From positions 1 to 64,000 of the forward strand of contig BAEM01000032.1 in NCBI GenBank assembly GCA_000314955.1: a stretch of 64,000 nt of DNA. Reading direction: 5' to 3'. Source of the stretch: Paraglaciecola chathamensis S18K6 (GTDB lineage Bacteria > Pseudomonadota > Gammaproteobacteria > Enterobacterales > Alteromonadaceae). Positions within the stretch are counted from its first letter, which is position 1; each line of letters starts with the position of its first letter. This document shows positions 19,203-28,944 of the stretch, piece after piece. A program made the translations under genes and the position numbers. Under the pieces are notes generated by a model. That model worked only from the letters and a program-made list of their open reading frames with translations. It did not search any database and was not told the origin of the DNA.

Positions 19203-19661
19203 TTACTTGCATGTACCCATCAAACGAATACGTCGGGTCTCCCAAATAATGTCGTCTATGGTGTAACCATCGGGACAAAGGTCGCGCTTATCTATTGTTT
19301 GTTTTAAATGTAATACGGCTTTGTCTTCTAAGGCCAACTTGGTTTCGTTATTGGGCTGAGGGTTTAGGTTTGAGCCTATAGGGCGATTACTTTGCCCACC
19401 TAGGCCTGCATCGCGACTACCGCCTCTGCTTCCATCTCTACTGCCGCGTCTGCCGCCTCGTTCACCTCTGTCTGTATCTTCTTCGGGTAAATTAAACCAC
19501 GACAAACCGAAGGCAAATTGAGTCTCTCCGTTATCGCCGATTTGAGTACTGAAGTGATCTGTTGTTTGTATTGGTTTAGGTTCATTACTAGCGCACCCAG
19601 CTAGGCCCGCCACAAGCAACATTAAGGAACATTGAACGAAGTGTCTTTGTGTTTTTTTCAC
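19203..19661 (-). CDS. Small lipoprotein of unknown function
   Basis: A 152-residue protein with a lipoprotein signal (LLVAGLAGCAS, lipidated Cys23). The middle (about 64-100) is a low-complexity Gly/Arg/Ser-rich linker. The C-terminal part (HLKQTIDKRDLCPDGYTID, ending RIRLMGTCK) has two cysteines that could form a disulfide. No family was recognised. It lies between frmA and a sugar-acid type gene pair and has its own upstream gap. Confidence 0.7.
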   Translation of the reverse strand: MKKTQRHFVQCSLMLLVAGLAGCASNEPKPIQTTDHFSTQIGDNGETQFAFGLSWFNLPEEDTDRGERGGRRGSRDGSRGGSRDAGLGGQSNRPIGSNLNPQPNNETKLALEDKAVLHLKQTIDKRDLCPDGYTIDDIIWETRRIRLMGTCK

Positions 19662-19776
19662 TTAAAAATACTCATTTTTTATCGTTTGAAGCTTTAGTCT
19701 AAACGCTTAGCAGGGGGGTTAGCAATGGAAGAGGGGAAAGTGAGTCGTTCGTAGCCTAAGAGGCTGTTATATATGG

Positions 19777-20676
19777 TTAAAATTGATACCAGGTCGTACT
19801 GTTTTTAAACAGTAATAAATTTTTTAACGTCGCAGACGGTTTTGAGTGTGAAATAGTCGGCGCTAATTCTGTATTCAAAAGCCTGTCGTAACCTTGCCAT
19901 AGCTCTGCATAAGAGCAACTAAAGGTGTTCAAAGGGAAATTACTGGCGAGCATGACCCGTCGCTCATCGAGTATTTTCACGCAAGTCATTATCACGGTCT
20001 GCATGTCTGCCGGGCTATAGTCACGGTGCTGCATTTCCCAGCCAGAGAGTTTTATGGCCACATTCGAATATGGCGCTAGGGCGCTTAGGCTGTGTTGCCA
20101 GAGGCGAAAGGCTTGCTGCCAATTGCCGGTATTTGACTTAAGCGGCGGCCAGCCACCATGATTAATGATCACCCGCAGGCTGGGAATATTATCAAGCACC
20201 TTACACAACGCCTGTGTGGCTGCGGTATCGGTCAGTGAAAACTGGGCATCAAAACTTAGGTTATGCTTTGCCAGCAAAGCTAAGTTGTTTTGAAAGACCT
20301 TATTGGTTAATAGGCTATGAGCGTCTTCATCGAGTATATGGCGAATACCAACCAGCGATTTTCGGCGCTTTAATTCAGTTAATACGGTAGGGAAATCTTC
20401 ACAGGTTAAATCACCGCCCGCTACCGTTTTAAAGGGCAGGGTACAATGTTGCTCAAGCCAATCTAGTTCGCGCCAGGGCTTAGCGTTATCAAACCCTGCT
20501 TCTATATGCACGAAACCGGCTAAATTAAGCGGGTTTGAAAGCTGCAACTCAGACTGGCTAACCTCACGATTGATGATGTGTTTATCTGGCCAGTAGGGTG
20601 CATTTTCCGGTTTTAACCAGCCGTAATGACCGTCGCTTAGGTTAAACAGATGCAAGTGTGGGTCAATGATATCCAT
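19777..20676 (-). CDS. Amidohydrolase 2 family protein, possible sugar lactonase
   Basis: A 299-residue TIM-barrel protein of the COG3618 amidohydrolase group, which includes L-fucono- and L-rhamnono-lactonases. Motifs are IIDPHLHLFNL at the N-terminus, VHIEAGFD, VGIRHIL, VIINHGGWP and LASNFPLN. Relatives usually have Asp in this last motif (NFPVD or SDWP), so the Asn here is worth checking. The gene is 45 bases downstream of an SDR gene on the same strand. The pair fits a sugar dehydrogenase plus lactonase step, but the substrate is not known. Confidence 0.82.
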   Translation of the reverse strand: MDIIDPHLHLFNLSDGHYGWLKPENAPYWPDKHIINREVSQSELQLSNPLNLAGFVHIEAGFDNAKPWRELDWLEQHCTLPFKTVAGGDLTCEDFPTVLTELKRRKSLVGIRHILDEDAHSLLTNKVFQNNLALLAKHNLSFDAQFSLTDTAATQALCKVLDNIPSLRVIINHGGWPPLKSNTGNWQQAFRLWQHSLSALAPYSNVAIKLSGWEMQHRDYSPADMQTVIMTCVKILDERRVMLASNFPLNTFSCSYAELWQGYDRLLNTELAPTISHSKPSATLKNLLLFKNSTTWYQF

Positions 20677-20721
20677 GGCGCTAGTTGCGTACTTCCTTCG
20701 TGGTATTGATTCAAATGCCTG

Positions 20722-21477
20722 TTATTGCGTTGTGTAACCACCATCGATTACTTGCAAGCTGCCAGTAATAAATTGAGCGTGCTCACCGGCTAAAAAGTAA
20801 CACAGCTGGGCTACTTCATCAGGCTGACCTAGGCGGCCCAGTGGTTGTAATGCGGCTTCTTCTGCATGTACTTCGCTACTGTCGCGGCCTGATTTTTCAA
20901 GGTAGCTATCAATGGCATTGTGGTACAAAGGCGTTTCTATGGTGCCTGGGCACACCGCATTAGCACGAATTTTATACTTGGCATAATCCAGCGCGGTGGT
21001 TTTCGCCATTGATGCCAACGCTGATTTAGTCAGGTTGTAGGCAAAAGAATTCTGTTTGGCGATAAGGGCTTGATCAGAGGCCATTAGGATAATTGACCCT
21101 GCTTGATGTTCAACCATGCTGGGCAAAACGCCCTGAATGGCCGCATAAGCCCCTTTGACATTTATGGCGAACATTTTGTCTAGTACGTCTTCACTGGTGT
21201 GCTCAATATCGGCTGACAAATGCACCCCAGCGTTTGAAATCAAGCAATCAATCTTAGGGCATTCAGTGCGTATGTCGGCAATGATGTTTTTGACTTGAGT
21301 CACGTTTGATACATCGCATTCTCGCCAACGAATAGAGGGATTCGGCTCATTCGGAGCTTGTAGGTCTAGGTTGAATACCAAGTAGCCCTTTTGCGCAAAT
21401 AACTGACATATGGCAGCGCCTATACCCAGGCTACCACCGGTAACGATACAAACTGCTTGATGGGAGTGTGATGTCAT
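20722..21477 (-). CDS. Short-chain dehydrogenase/reductase
   Basis: A 251-residue NAD(P)-dependent SDR. The cofactor motif GGSLGIGAAI (TGxxxGIG-like), the NAG segment CLISNAGVHL, the catalytic YNLTKSALA (YxxxK) and CPGTIETPL are all present, with the C-terminal GGYTTQ end. It may act as a sugar or polyol dehydrogenase together with the downstream amidohydrolase-family protein. Substrate specificity is not readable from sequence. Confidence 0.9.
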   Translation of the reverse strand: MTSHSHQAVCIVTGGSLGIGAAICQLFAQKGYLVFNLDLQAPNEPNPSIRWRECDVSNVTQVKNIIADIRTECPKIDCLISNAGVHLSADIEHTSEDVLDKMFAINVKGAYAAIQGVLPSMVEHQAGSIILMASDQALIAKQNSFAYNLTKSALASMAKTTALDYAKYKIRANAVCPGTIETPLYHNAIDSYLEKSGRDSSEVHAEEAALQPLGRLGQPDEVAQLCYFLAGEHAQFITGSLQVIDGGYTTQ

Positions 21478-21531
21478 AATACCTCTGAAAAAACGTTAGC
21501 TGGCGTTGGCTTATTGCGCCGCGAGCTTGGG

Positions 21532-21981
21532 CTACTCGTCGTCGAATTCTTTGCCCATTTGCAGCGTGCGGGTCGCCAGTTGCACTTCTTTTAAAAACGA
21601 TACCAAGGCCACTATCAAGAGTAACAGCGCGATGACGAAAAGGATCACCACAGCTTTGGTTAAGTCCATCAATAAAAACTCACCGATAAACAAACAACAG
21701 ACTACGGCACACACAAAAAGCGCCGACGCAGTACACATGCCGATAGAGCGGTTGATGATCTTGATGCGCCGCCATAAGTATTTGAGCTCGACTTGGGATA
21801 TTTTTAGCTTGTCTGGGTTTTTAAGAATCGCTACCCGGCGCTCTATGATGCGTGCTCTATCAACGATACGCCCCAAGCGGCCAGACATAACGTTTAAAAA
21901 GCCCGCAATACCGGTCAACATAAAGACCGGCGCGACAACAATTTGGATAACCTGAGCTAAATCAGAAATCGACGACTCCAT
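21532..21981 (-). CDS. DUF2721 family membrane protein
   Basis: A 149-residue protein with a membrane segment at the N-terminus (VIQIVVAPVFMLTGIAGFL) and two more in the C-terminal half. Between them is the conserved basic stretch SGRLGRIVDRARIIERR typical of DUF2721. Function unknown. It starts two bases after the end of rimO, so it is likely cotranscribed with it. Confidence 0.85.
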   Translation of the reverse strand: MESSISDLAQVIQIVVAPVFMLTGIAGFLNVMSGRLGRIVDRARIIERRVAILKNPDKLKISQVELKYLWRRIKIINRSIGMCTASALFVCAVVCCLFIGEFLLMDLTKAVVILFVIALLLLIVALVSFLKEVQLATRTLQMGKEFDDE

Positions 21982-21983
21982 AA

Positions 21984-23408
21984 TTACGCACTCAAATCGC
22001 TATTCACCGTGCGAGATGCCCATAAGTCGTATTCGTCAGCGTGTTCAACCGTGGCGGTAATCAAGTCACCAGGTTTAAGCGTAACATCACCATTTAAATA
22101 AACTAAACCGTCGATTTCAGGGGCGTCAGCAGAGCTACGACCGATAGCGCCTTCTTCATCGACTTCATCGATAAGGACCTGAATAGTGCTACCGATTCGG
22201 CGCTGCAATTTAGCCGTGCTGATTTGCTGTTGTTTTTGCATAAAGCGCTCGAAACGCTCTTGTTTGACTTCTTCGCTCACAGGGGCCGGTAAGTCATTCG
22301 CTTTGGCGCCTTCAACATCTGAATATTTAAAGCAGCCAACGCGCTCAAGTTGGGCTTCGTCTAAAAAGTCGAGCAGCATTTGAAAGTCTTCTTCGGTTTC
22401 ACCAGGAAAGCCCACAATAAAGGTAGAGCGTATAACCAGTTCAGGGCACAGCTCGCGCCATTTTTTGATGCGCTCCATAGTGCGCTCAGCAGCGGCAGGG
22501 CGTTTCATTAACTTAAGAATACGCGGGCTTGCATGCTGGAAAGGAATATCGAGGTATGGCAACACCTTACCTGAGGCCATCAATGGCATGACTTTATCCA
22601 CCGACGGGTACGGGTAAACATAATGCAAACGTACCCACATGCCCATTTCGCCGAGTTTTTCACACAGCTCAGTCATACCGGTTTTAACCGGCATACCATT
22701 CCAAAAGCCCATTTTGTTTTTCACGTCGACACCGTACGCACTGGTGTCTTGTGAAATAACCAGTAACTCTTTTACACCTGCGTTTTTCAAGCGTTGTGCT
22801 TCGTCAAGAATCTCACCAATAGGACGGCTGACTAGATCGCCCCGCATAGACGGTATAATGCAGAAGGTACATCTGTGGTTACAGCCTTCGGATATTTTTA
22901 AATATGCATAATGGCGCGGGGTGAGCTTAACGCCAATGTCCGGCACTAAATTTAAATAAGGGTTGTGGCTGGGCTGTGGTAAATGCTCATGCACCTGATT
23001 GACGACTTCTTCATAGGCGTGAGGGCCGGTAATGGCAAGTACGTTTGGATGCACTTCGCGAATTTCGTCTTCTTTTATGCCCAAACAGCCAGTTACAATG
23101 ACTTTGCCGTTCTCAGCGAGCGCTTCGCCTATGGTATCGAGCGACTCTTGCACTGCGGTATCGATAAAGCCACAGGTATTTACAATAACGAGATCTGCAT
23201 CGTTATAGGTGTTCACTACGTCGTACCCTTCGGTGCGCAATTGCGTCAAAATTCGTTCTGAATCGACTAAATTTTTCGGGCAGCCTAAGCTTACAAAGCC
23301 AATTCTTGATCCTGTCGATAAGGAACTGGGTTTATCGGCTGCAATGGTTTTTACCGGCGTTTCTAAGGTCGTAGTTTGCTTGGGATTAAAAGTTTCAACA
23401 GTCATCAA
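21984..23408 (-). CDS. rimO: Ribosomal protein S12 methylthiotransferase
   Basis: A 474-residue radical-SAM methylthiotransferase that adds a methylthio group to an aspartate of ribosomal protein S12. The N-terminal UPF0004 domain has [21 protein letters not shown] and VTGCLGIK, whose cysteines bind the auxiliary cluster. The radical-SAM motif is [12 protein letters not shown], and a C-terminal TRAM domain starts near [13 protein letters not shown]. The protein carries about 30 extra residues before [12 protein letters not shown], similar to other Alteromonadales members. It is followed by the DUF2721 gene with two bases between. Confidence 0.97.
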   Translation of the reverse strand: MMTVETFNPKQTTTLETPVKTIAADKPSSLSTGSRIGFVSLGCPKNLVDSERILTQLRTEGYDVVNTYNDADLVIVNTCGFIDTAVQESLDTIGEALAENGKVIVTGCLGIKEDEIREVHPNVLAITGPHAYEEVVNQVHEHLPQPSHNPYLNLVPDIGVKLTPRHYAYLKISEGCNHRCTFCIIPSMRGDLVSRPIGEILDEAQRLKNAGVKELLVISQDTSAYGVDVKNKMGFWNGMPVKTGMTELCEKLGEMGMWVRLHYVYPYPSVDKVMPLMASGKVLPYLDIPFQHASPRILKLMKRPAAAERTMERIKKWRELCPELVIRSTFIVGFPGETEEDFQMLLDFLDEAQLERVGCFKYSDVEGAKANDLPAPVSEEVKQERFERFMQKQQQISTAKLQRRIGSTIQVLIDEVDEEGAIGRSSADAPEIDGLVYLNGDVTLKPGDLITATVEHADEYDLWASRTVNSDLSA

Positions 23409-23787
23409 ATGCTCAAAATAAAGTAATATATCGCGGCGTGTGCCAATTGCTGGGATTATAACGGAATTGCGTTAGGAATGTCATGGGATTCAAGCAGGGC
23501 TAGCGGTTTGATTTTCTAAGGATGAAAGCGAAAATGGAATGCCTGTTGCTGTGCTTCAGCCTGTTATTTTATCCGAGTAAGGTTTATTTGCGAATAGGTG
23601 CATCTATTAAACCGCGGTTCTTATATAATCCACGGGAAAATACAACAATTTGTATATTGTGCTTATTTTCTATCTGTAAGGATTAGTCTGTTTTGCTGAC
23701 GAATTCGCCTGTCAAAGCAAATTCACAATATCATCCCCTTCCATTATTGAGCGCCATTTACGCTACTGGCTACTACGAGTAATTATC
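23409..23787. other. Intergenic region between rimO and DUF6172 gene
   Basis: A 379-bp divergent intergenic stretch. It must hold the promoters of rimO (leftward) and the DUF6172 gene (rightward). I see no convincing gene, repeat or terminator in it. Confidence 0.6.
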
Positions 23788-24075
23788 ATGAAAAAAACAT
23801 TCCTTCTGTCTCATCCGAAAATCAAACTGCCAAGACTGGTTGAAGCAATTAAGTTTGAAGTGAAGAAATACCTCAGAAGAGAGAGAAACAAGACGCTACC
23901 CGCGGGCGCAGACTACTGGGATTTTGACTGCCGTTTTGGAGCGGATGAAGCACGTGCTGAAACCATTCACCTTGGCGCGATAAATCGACATATTGATGAG
24001 GCTGAAAAGAAAGAATTACCTTCGTTTTATCTAGAAATTTTGGCAAAGCCCGGTTTCAAAAAGCAAGCTGAATAG
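23788..24075 (+). CDS. DUF6172 family protein
   Basis: A 95-residue soluble, basic protein (MKKTFLLSHPKIKLPRLVEA, a KKYLRRERNKTLP segment, then YWDFDCRFG). This matches the small DUF6172 family of proteobacteria, in which the YWDFDCRFG motif is conserved. Function is unknown. It appears monocistronic. Confidence 0.8.
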   Translation: MKKTFLLSHPKIKLPRLVEAIKFEVKKYLRRERNKTLPAGADYWDFDCRFGADEARAETIHLGAINRHIDEAEKKELPSFYLEILAKPGFKKQAE

Positions 24076-24401
24076 TACGAACAATGAGGGGGCAAGCCGT
24101 TTAGTTCAAATCACTAAGGTTATGCTCTCTCGCGATCATAAGTATCCCGCATGCGAGTTGGTTTTTTTATAGAATAAGCCTCTAAAACGCAAAGAGTCTC
24201 TCGCACGCCTTGAATATCCGCGTTTACTGCCCAAATACATTAGTAATCTCAAATTTCTTTAGCGCTTTACTCTGCGCTATTTGTATAACGATCTTATAAA
24301 CTTTATTACTAAATCCCCACCTTTTATGAATTCAAGGAGAGTTACTTATCCCTCAAGATAAAGTCAGCCATATACTCAGCGAACCTGAGCACTGCATTAG
24401 G

Positions 24402-26870
24402 GTGCGCGGCGCCCGGGTCCACAATCTAAAAAACGTGAATGTGGATTTACCGCGCAATGCTTTAGTCGTGTTTACCGGTATTTCAGGCTCAGGCAAATCG
24501 TCTTTGGCTTTTGGTACTTTATTTGCTGAGTCTCAGCGACGTTATCTTGATTCGGTGTCGCCTTATGCGCGGCGCTTAATTGATCAGGTGGAAGAGCCTG
24601 ATGTTGACGCTATTGAGGGGGTACCGCCTGCGGTCGCCTTGCAGCAGCAAAGAGGCACGCCTTCGGTGCGTTCATCCGTTGGCAGTGTTACCACCATTTC
24701 AAATGCACTACGCATGCTCTATTCCCGTGCGGGAGAGTACCCTGATGGTCAATCAATTCTCTATGCTGATTCGTTTTCACCCAATACCGCCCAAGGCGCT
24801 TGTCCAAAATGCCACGGTATTGGTCGTGTTTTTGATGTTACTGAAAAGCTATTGGTACCTGATGACAGTAAAACCATCAGAGAAAAGGCGATAGCCGCGT
24901 GGCCGCCTGCATGGCAAGGCGCAAATTTAAGCCGAATTCTAGTCTCTCTTGGTTACGACATCGATGTTCCGTGGCGTGACTTACCGAAGCAAGCGAGGGA
25001 GTGGATTTTATTCACTGATGAAACCCCCACAGTGCCAGTCTTTCCTGAATATAATGTAGCCCAAACCAAAGCGGCAATTAAAAACGGCGAAGCACCTAGC
25101 TATATGGGCACGTTTACCAGCGCCCAGCGTTTTGTTTTACAGTCTTTTGCCACTACGCAAAGTGCGCGCACTAAAAAACGCGTATCGCAATTTATGCAAA
25201 TTTCACAGTGCCCAGAGTGTGAGGGAAAAAAGCTAAAACGTGAGTCGCTATCCGTGACCTTTACCGGCCTAGATATCGGCCAGTTATCGCAATTAACACT
25301 GACACAACTTGCGCAAAGATTACGTAAGACCGCGAGTACCAAAATAAGTGATGAATTACACGATCGCGAAAAAGCCATTGTGGCGCAGCGTTTAGCCAGC
25401 GATATTTTAGCCAGAGTTGAAGCATTAACGTATTTGGGCCTTGGGTATTTGTCGCTTGAACGCAGCACCACAACACTTTCGCCTGGCGAGTTACAGCGTT
25501 TGCGCTTGGCTACGCAAATTCGCTCGCAGTTGTTTGGTGTGGTTTACGTACTGGATGAACCATCGGCTGGGTTGCATCCTGCTGATAAAAAAGCCTTGTT
25601 AGGATCGCTAGATCAGCTAGTTACGGCGGGAAACTCTGTTTTCATGGTCGAGCATGATGTGAGTGTTATTCGCCATGCAGATTGGATAGTCGATGTAGGG
25701 CCAGACGCTGGCACCCACGGCGGTGAGATTATCTACAATGGCCCTGTTGAAGGACTAATAGGTAATCAGCGTTCACACACCGCAAAACATTTATTTGAGG
25801 GAGTCACCGCGAATGAGCGCACGCCTCGTCAAGCGAAATCATGGCTAAAACTCGTTGGTGTAAAGCGTAATAATGTACAAAATTTGGATGTGACGTTTCC
25901 GCTTGGGGTTATTACAACCGTAACGGGGGTTTCTGGGTCAGGTAAGTCGAGTTTGGTGAGCCAAGCGCTAGTTGAATTGGTCAACGACGGATTGGGGGTA
26001 AAGAAGACCCTCGATGTCCCAACTGATGAAGCTGAATTGCTTGAGCAAGAAGCCGAGACACCTACAGGTGGGCACATTGCTGATGGTTTGGCTAATGTGA
26101 AGCGCTTGATCACGGTGGATCAAAAACCCATTGGCAGAACGCCGCGCTCGAATCTAGCGACCTACACTGGTCTATTCGACTATGTTCGTAAGTTATTTGC
26201 TGGCACCGATGAGTCGAAAAAGCGACGTTACGATGCTGGTCGCTTTTCGTTTAACGTCACCAAAGGCCGCTGCGCCAATTGCGACGGAGTAGGGTTTGTC
26301 AGTGTAGAGTTACTCTTTCTGCCGAGCGTTTATTCGCCTTGCCCAGTATGCCAAGGCCAGCGCTACAACGACAAAACCTTAGAAATTACCTATCGGGGCA
26401 AAAACATTGCTGATGTACTGGAATTAACGGTAGAAACTGCTCACAGCTTTTTCGTTGATGAGTCACCTGTGCTGAGAGCATTAGATGCCTTAATACAAGT
26501 AGGCCTTGGCTACTTGCGACTTGGCCAACCAGCGACAGAACTTTCCGGCGGTGAAGCGCAGCGTATTAAATTAGCTACTGAACTACAGCGAGTGCAAAGA
26601 GGCGATACGCTGTATGTGTTAGATGAGCCTACAACCGGTTTGCACCCAAAAGACGTGGCCATGCTGATGTCGCAACTAAATGGGCTGGTGGACGCAGGGA
26701 ATACGGTGATCATGGTTGAACACGACATGAAAGTCGCAAGCACCAGTGATTGGGTAATCGACATTGGTCCAGAAGCTGGTGACAAGGGCGGTAAAGTCGT
26801 CGCACAGGGCACACCAAAACAAGTCGCAACTAATAAACAAAGTCGTACGGCACCCTTCTTACTGGTGTAA
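24402..26870 (+). CDS. UvrA-like excinuclease ABC subunit A paralogue
   Basis: A twin ABC-ATPase of at least 822 residues with the UvrA layout. Present are the first Walker [14 protein letters not shown], a CPKCHGIG...CPECEGKK zinc module, a first signature [12 protein letters not shown] and Walker [15 protein letters not shown]. The second half has Walker [12 protein letters not shown], the second zinc module [10 protein letters not shown]...CPVCQGQRY, signature [12 protein letters not shown] and Walker [14 protein letters not shown]. It is shorter than housekeeping UvrA (about 940 residues), so it is probably a UvrA2-type paralogue linked to damage or drug tolerance. GTG at 24402 is the first usual start codon, but the reading frame extends to 24330 with family-like sequence, and a good AAGGAGAG site points to a start near 24348 (ATC). 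Confidence 0.9.
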   Translation: MRGARVHNLKNVNVDLPRNALVVFTGISGSGKSSLAFGTLFAESQRRYLDSVSPYARRLIDQVEEPDVDAIEGVPPAVALQQQRGTPSVRSSVGSVTTISNALRMLYSRAGEYPDGQSILYADSFSPNTAQGACPKCHGIGRVFDVTEKLLVPDDSKTIREKAIAAWPPAWQGANLSRILVSLGYDIDVPWRDLPKQAREWILFTDETPTVPVFPEYNVAQTKAAIKNGEAPSYMGTFTSAQRFVLQSFATTQSARTKKRVSQFMQISQCPECEGKKLKRESLSVTFTGLDIGQLSQLTLTQLAQRLRKTASTKISDELHDREKAIVAQRLASDILARVEALTYLGLGYLSLERSTTTLSPGELQRLRLATQIRSQLFGVVYVLDEPSAGLHPADKKALLGSLDQLVTAGNSVFMVEHDVSVIRHADWIVDVGPDAGTHGGEIIYNGPVEGLIGNQRSHTAKHLFEGVTANERTPRQAKSWLKLVGVKRNNVQNLDVTFPLGVITTVTGVSGSGKSSLVSQALVELVNDGLGVKKTLDVPTDEAELLEQEAETPTGGHIADGLANVKRLITVDQKPIGRTPRSNLATYTGLFDYVRKLFAGTDESKKRRYDAGRFSFNVTKGRCANCDGVGFVSVELLFLPSVYSPCPVCQGQRYNDKTLEITYRGKNIADVLELTVETAHSFFVDESPVLRALDALIQVGLGYLRLGQPATELSGGEAQRIKLATELQRVQRGDTLYVLDEPTTGLHPKDVAMLMSQLNGLVDAGNTVIMVEHDMKVASTSDWVIDIGPEAGDKGGKVVAQGTPKQVATNKQSRTAPFLLV

Positions 26871-27297
26871 TTTGACGCTGCTCACAAATGAACTTAGACC
26901 CGTAGGGGGTAGCTGGGCACTATCGCTTTAGGGTTTTAAATTACTCTTTATAGGTGATGTGGTGCCCAGTGATTAATAGGCGTTACAAACTACTTAGAAT
27001 AGTCACCTCAGCTAGGTAAAAATGTCATAAAAACAATAGGTAGGCGGATGACGACTTAGCTTTTGCCAACGGCTTACCTATTGCCAACAAAGTGTATGAT
27101 TCTCACGAGCGATCGCAGCAAATTGAAGCCGCGTTTTTATTTATTAAAAACAGTGATTCAGCGAATGAGTATTTTTTGTTTGCGCGGTTGCTATTAGCTA
27201 GGCGTGTTTACCTTTACTGCAATGATCAACAGCAAAAATCGACACGCTATCGTCAATCACGTTTTTTTTGAAGAAATGAAGTGAAAATTTAAGGTTG
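26871..27297. other. Intergenic region after UvrA-like gene
   Basis: A 427-bp gap. It contains an 8-bp inverted repeat (CTGGGCAC at 26913 and GTGCCCAG at 26962) with a long loop and a possible small ORF at 27092-27271, listed separately. No clear terminator. Confidence 0.5.
27092..27271 (+). CDS. Small hypothetical ORF of 59 aa
   Basis: A GTG-initiated frame encodes 59 residues (starts MYDSHERSQQIEAA, then FLFARLLLARRVYLYCND) with amphipathic-helix character. The frame is open for about 13 codons upstream without a better start, and no good ribosome site is visible. It could be the 3' end of a decayed gene. No family recognised. Confidence 0.22.
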   Translation: MYDSHERSQQIEAAFLFIKNSDSANEYFLFARLLLARRVYLYCNDQQQKSTRYRQSRFF

Positions 27298-28167
27298 CTA
27301 CTGCGCTTTATACACTCGGATCCAATCTATCCAAAATATACTCTTGCTTGAGTCAGCAAGCTCTGCTGAACTAGGTTTCACATCGCGCCAAGGCTGGTAC
27401 TCCATATCTAATATGATATGCATTGGGCTGTTTAACCCTTTGCCATTAGTATAATTTTTGAGGTCGATAATGTTCGGGCCTGATACGCTGCGTACTAGAA
27501 CGCCGTCAATGTAATAGTCTACATTCCATGCATCTTTCCAATGAACACCATATCTACGAAATTTATTACGGTATGTTTCGCCATTATTATATATCCACGA
27601 ACCACCATCTTTGGGTTGATAATCTTGAAACGGCTCTCTGATAAACACGTGGTGACTAACATGCATACGTTGGTCAAACCATTCTTGGCCAGGTCGGTCA
27701 CTACCGTATGATTCCATGGCATCAATCTCTCGGGTGGAGTCAGCACTTAACATCCATACGGCGTTAGCCATCGTGTTGTTGGTTGGCTTAACCATAGCCT
27801 CAAGATAAAGTGGATAGGTAAATGTTGCCTTCGAAGATACGATACCGGAAAGCACTTTATTGGTACCGGTTTTTTCGGTTGCCTGTAAACCCAACGCACC
27901 ACCAGTGGTGTAAGAGTGTTCAGAGCTGAATTCAGTGTCTCCCGGTCCAAGCCATGAATTTATGTATGAGTCGTTCCAGCGGCTAGTGAAAGCAGATGGC
28001 TTATTATTTGTTGGGGCAATGTAATTGAATTCATCCGATACACTTTGTAGCTCCCAAGTTTTACCAGCGCCTGCTTGAGCAGGAATACTAAATGAACTCC
28101 AATCAGCACCTTGAGCTGATGTTATAGCCATGATGCAAGCACAAGACAATAGTGTTATCGATTTCAT
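27298..28167 (-). CDS. Secreted beta-agarase-like GH16 glycoside hydrolase
   Basis: A 289-residue enzyme with signal peptide about 1-20 (ITSAQG/ADW). The GH16 active-site motif REIDAMESYG supplies nucleophile Glu147, Asp149 and acid/base Glu152. Other segments match agarases: SDEFNY near the start, TYPLYLEAMVKPTN, VWMLSADSTREID, HHVFIREPFQDYQP, the DMEYQPWRD segment and the C-terminal FWIDWIRVYKAQ strand. It should cleave beta-1,4 bonds of agarose or a related red-algal galactan outside the cell or in the periplasm. No carbohydrate-binding module is attached. It is divergent from the TonB receptor gene at 28945, with which it probably forms one degradation locus. Confidence 0.9.
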   Translation of the reverse strand: MKSITLLSCACIMAITSAQGADWSSFSIPAQAGAGKTWELQSVSDEFNYIAPTNNKPSAFTSRWNDSYINSWLGPGDTEFSSEHSYTTGGALGLQATEKTGTNKVLSGIVSSKATFTYPLYLEAMVKPTNNTMANAVWMLSADSTREIDAMESYGSDRPGQEWFDQRMHVSHHVFIREPFQDYQPKDGGSWIYNNGETYRNKFRRYGVHWKDAWNVDYYIDGVLVRSVSGPNIIDLKNYTNGKGLNSPMHIILDMEYQPWRDVKPSSAELADSSKSIFWIDWIRVYKAQ

Positions 28168-28759
28168 ATAAATCTCAGTTCAATTTTGTGAAAATACGCT
28201 AAGTCAACACAGCACTCTTGCTGATAACTTGCTGGAAAATTAATTTTATCTGCAAGGTTTTTAGCGGTAAAAAATTAATCCGGTTATTTCATGGCTTATG
28301 TTTTTTCGCCCAATTTTTTGTACGTAAAAACCACAAAAATTATATTTACACACTTACATTTAGTTAACAATAAACTTTTTACTATTCTTGATAATCTTTT
28401 TATTTTTTTTCTTACTGGGTTGGAAACGCCTAAATAGGTCGGTATTTTTATTTACCTGTGTTGGTAGGGGTGCTTGAATCTCATTAACCTTTGTCTGCCA
28501 TAGCGCGTATTTTTTAATCCTCACCCACCAATACCGGCGTAATGAAACGTTTCCTTTTTATGTCACTATAAAGGTAAACCGTTATCATTCTTTGTTGTGA
28601 AAATATTTTTTGGTTAATTATTCTTACCTGCAAGTTATTTTTAATTCCAATAAAAACAACATGTAAGTGTTTGTTTTCTATTTTTTGACTATTTCGTTAA
28701 AGGAAACTGTTTGCATTTGAATGTTGTGATCTTGTTAATCGCATGCTAATTTATTTACA
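28168..28759. other. AT-rich divergent promoter region of agarase and TonB receptor
   Basis: About 590 bp, very AT-rich, between the leftward agarase gene and the rightward TonB-receptor leader. It must contain both promoters. No ORF and no clear operator palindrome was found. Confidence 0.6.
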
Positions 28760-28838
28760 GGTTTTGGGGTGGGAGCCGCTCAAACCTAGGAGTTCACAGG
28801 GCTGCATGAGGGAGCCCCACAGCCCAACAACACTGAAC
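28760..28838 (+). promoter_or_regulatory. Structured 5' leader upstream of TonB receptor gene
   Basis: Two nested pairings in a GC-richer island: GGTTT (28760) with AAACC (28782), and GGGCTG (28799) with CAGCCC (28820), enclosed by GTTCA (28792) and TGAAC (28834). The rest of the upstream DNA is AT-rich, so this looks like transcribed leader RNA. No known riboswitch class was recognised. Confidence 0.35.
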
Positions 28839-28944
28839 TGGAATACGTAAAGACGGTGCACTAAAGCCAAGGTTGAACAAAGGTGCATCTTCTTAAAATA
28901 GATAGCCCAGAACGCACACAAGAACTGAAATACCGGAGAACGAA

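Noticed and set aside
26913-26969. 8-bp inverted repeat after the UvrA-like gene as a terminator
   Set aside because: The loop is over 40 bases and there is no T tract.
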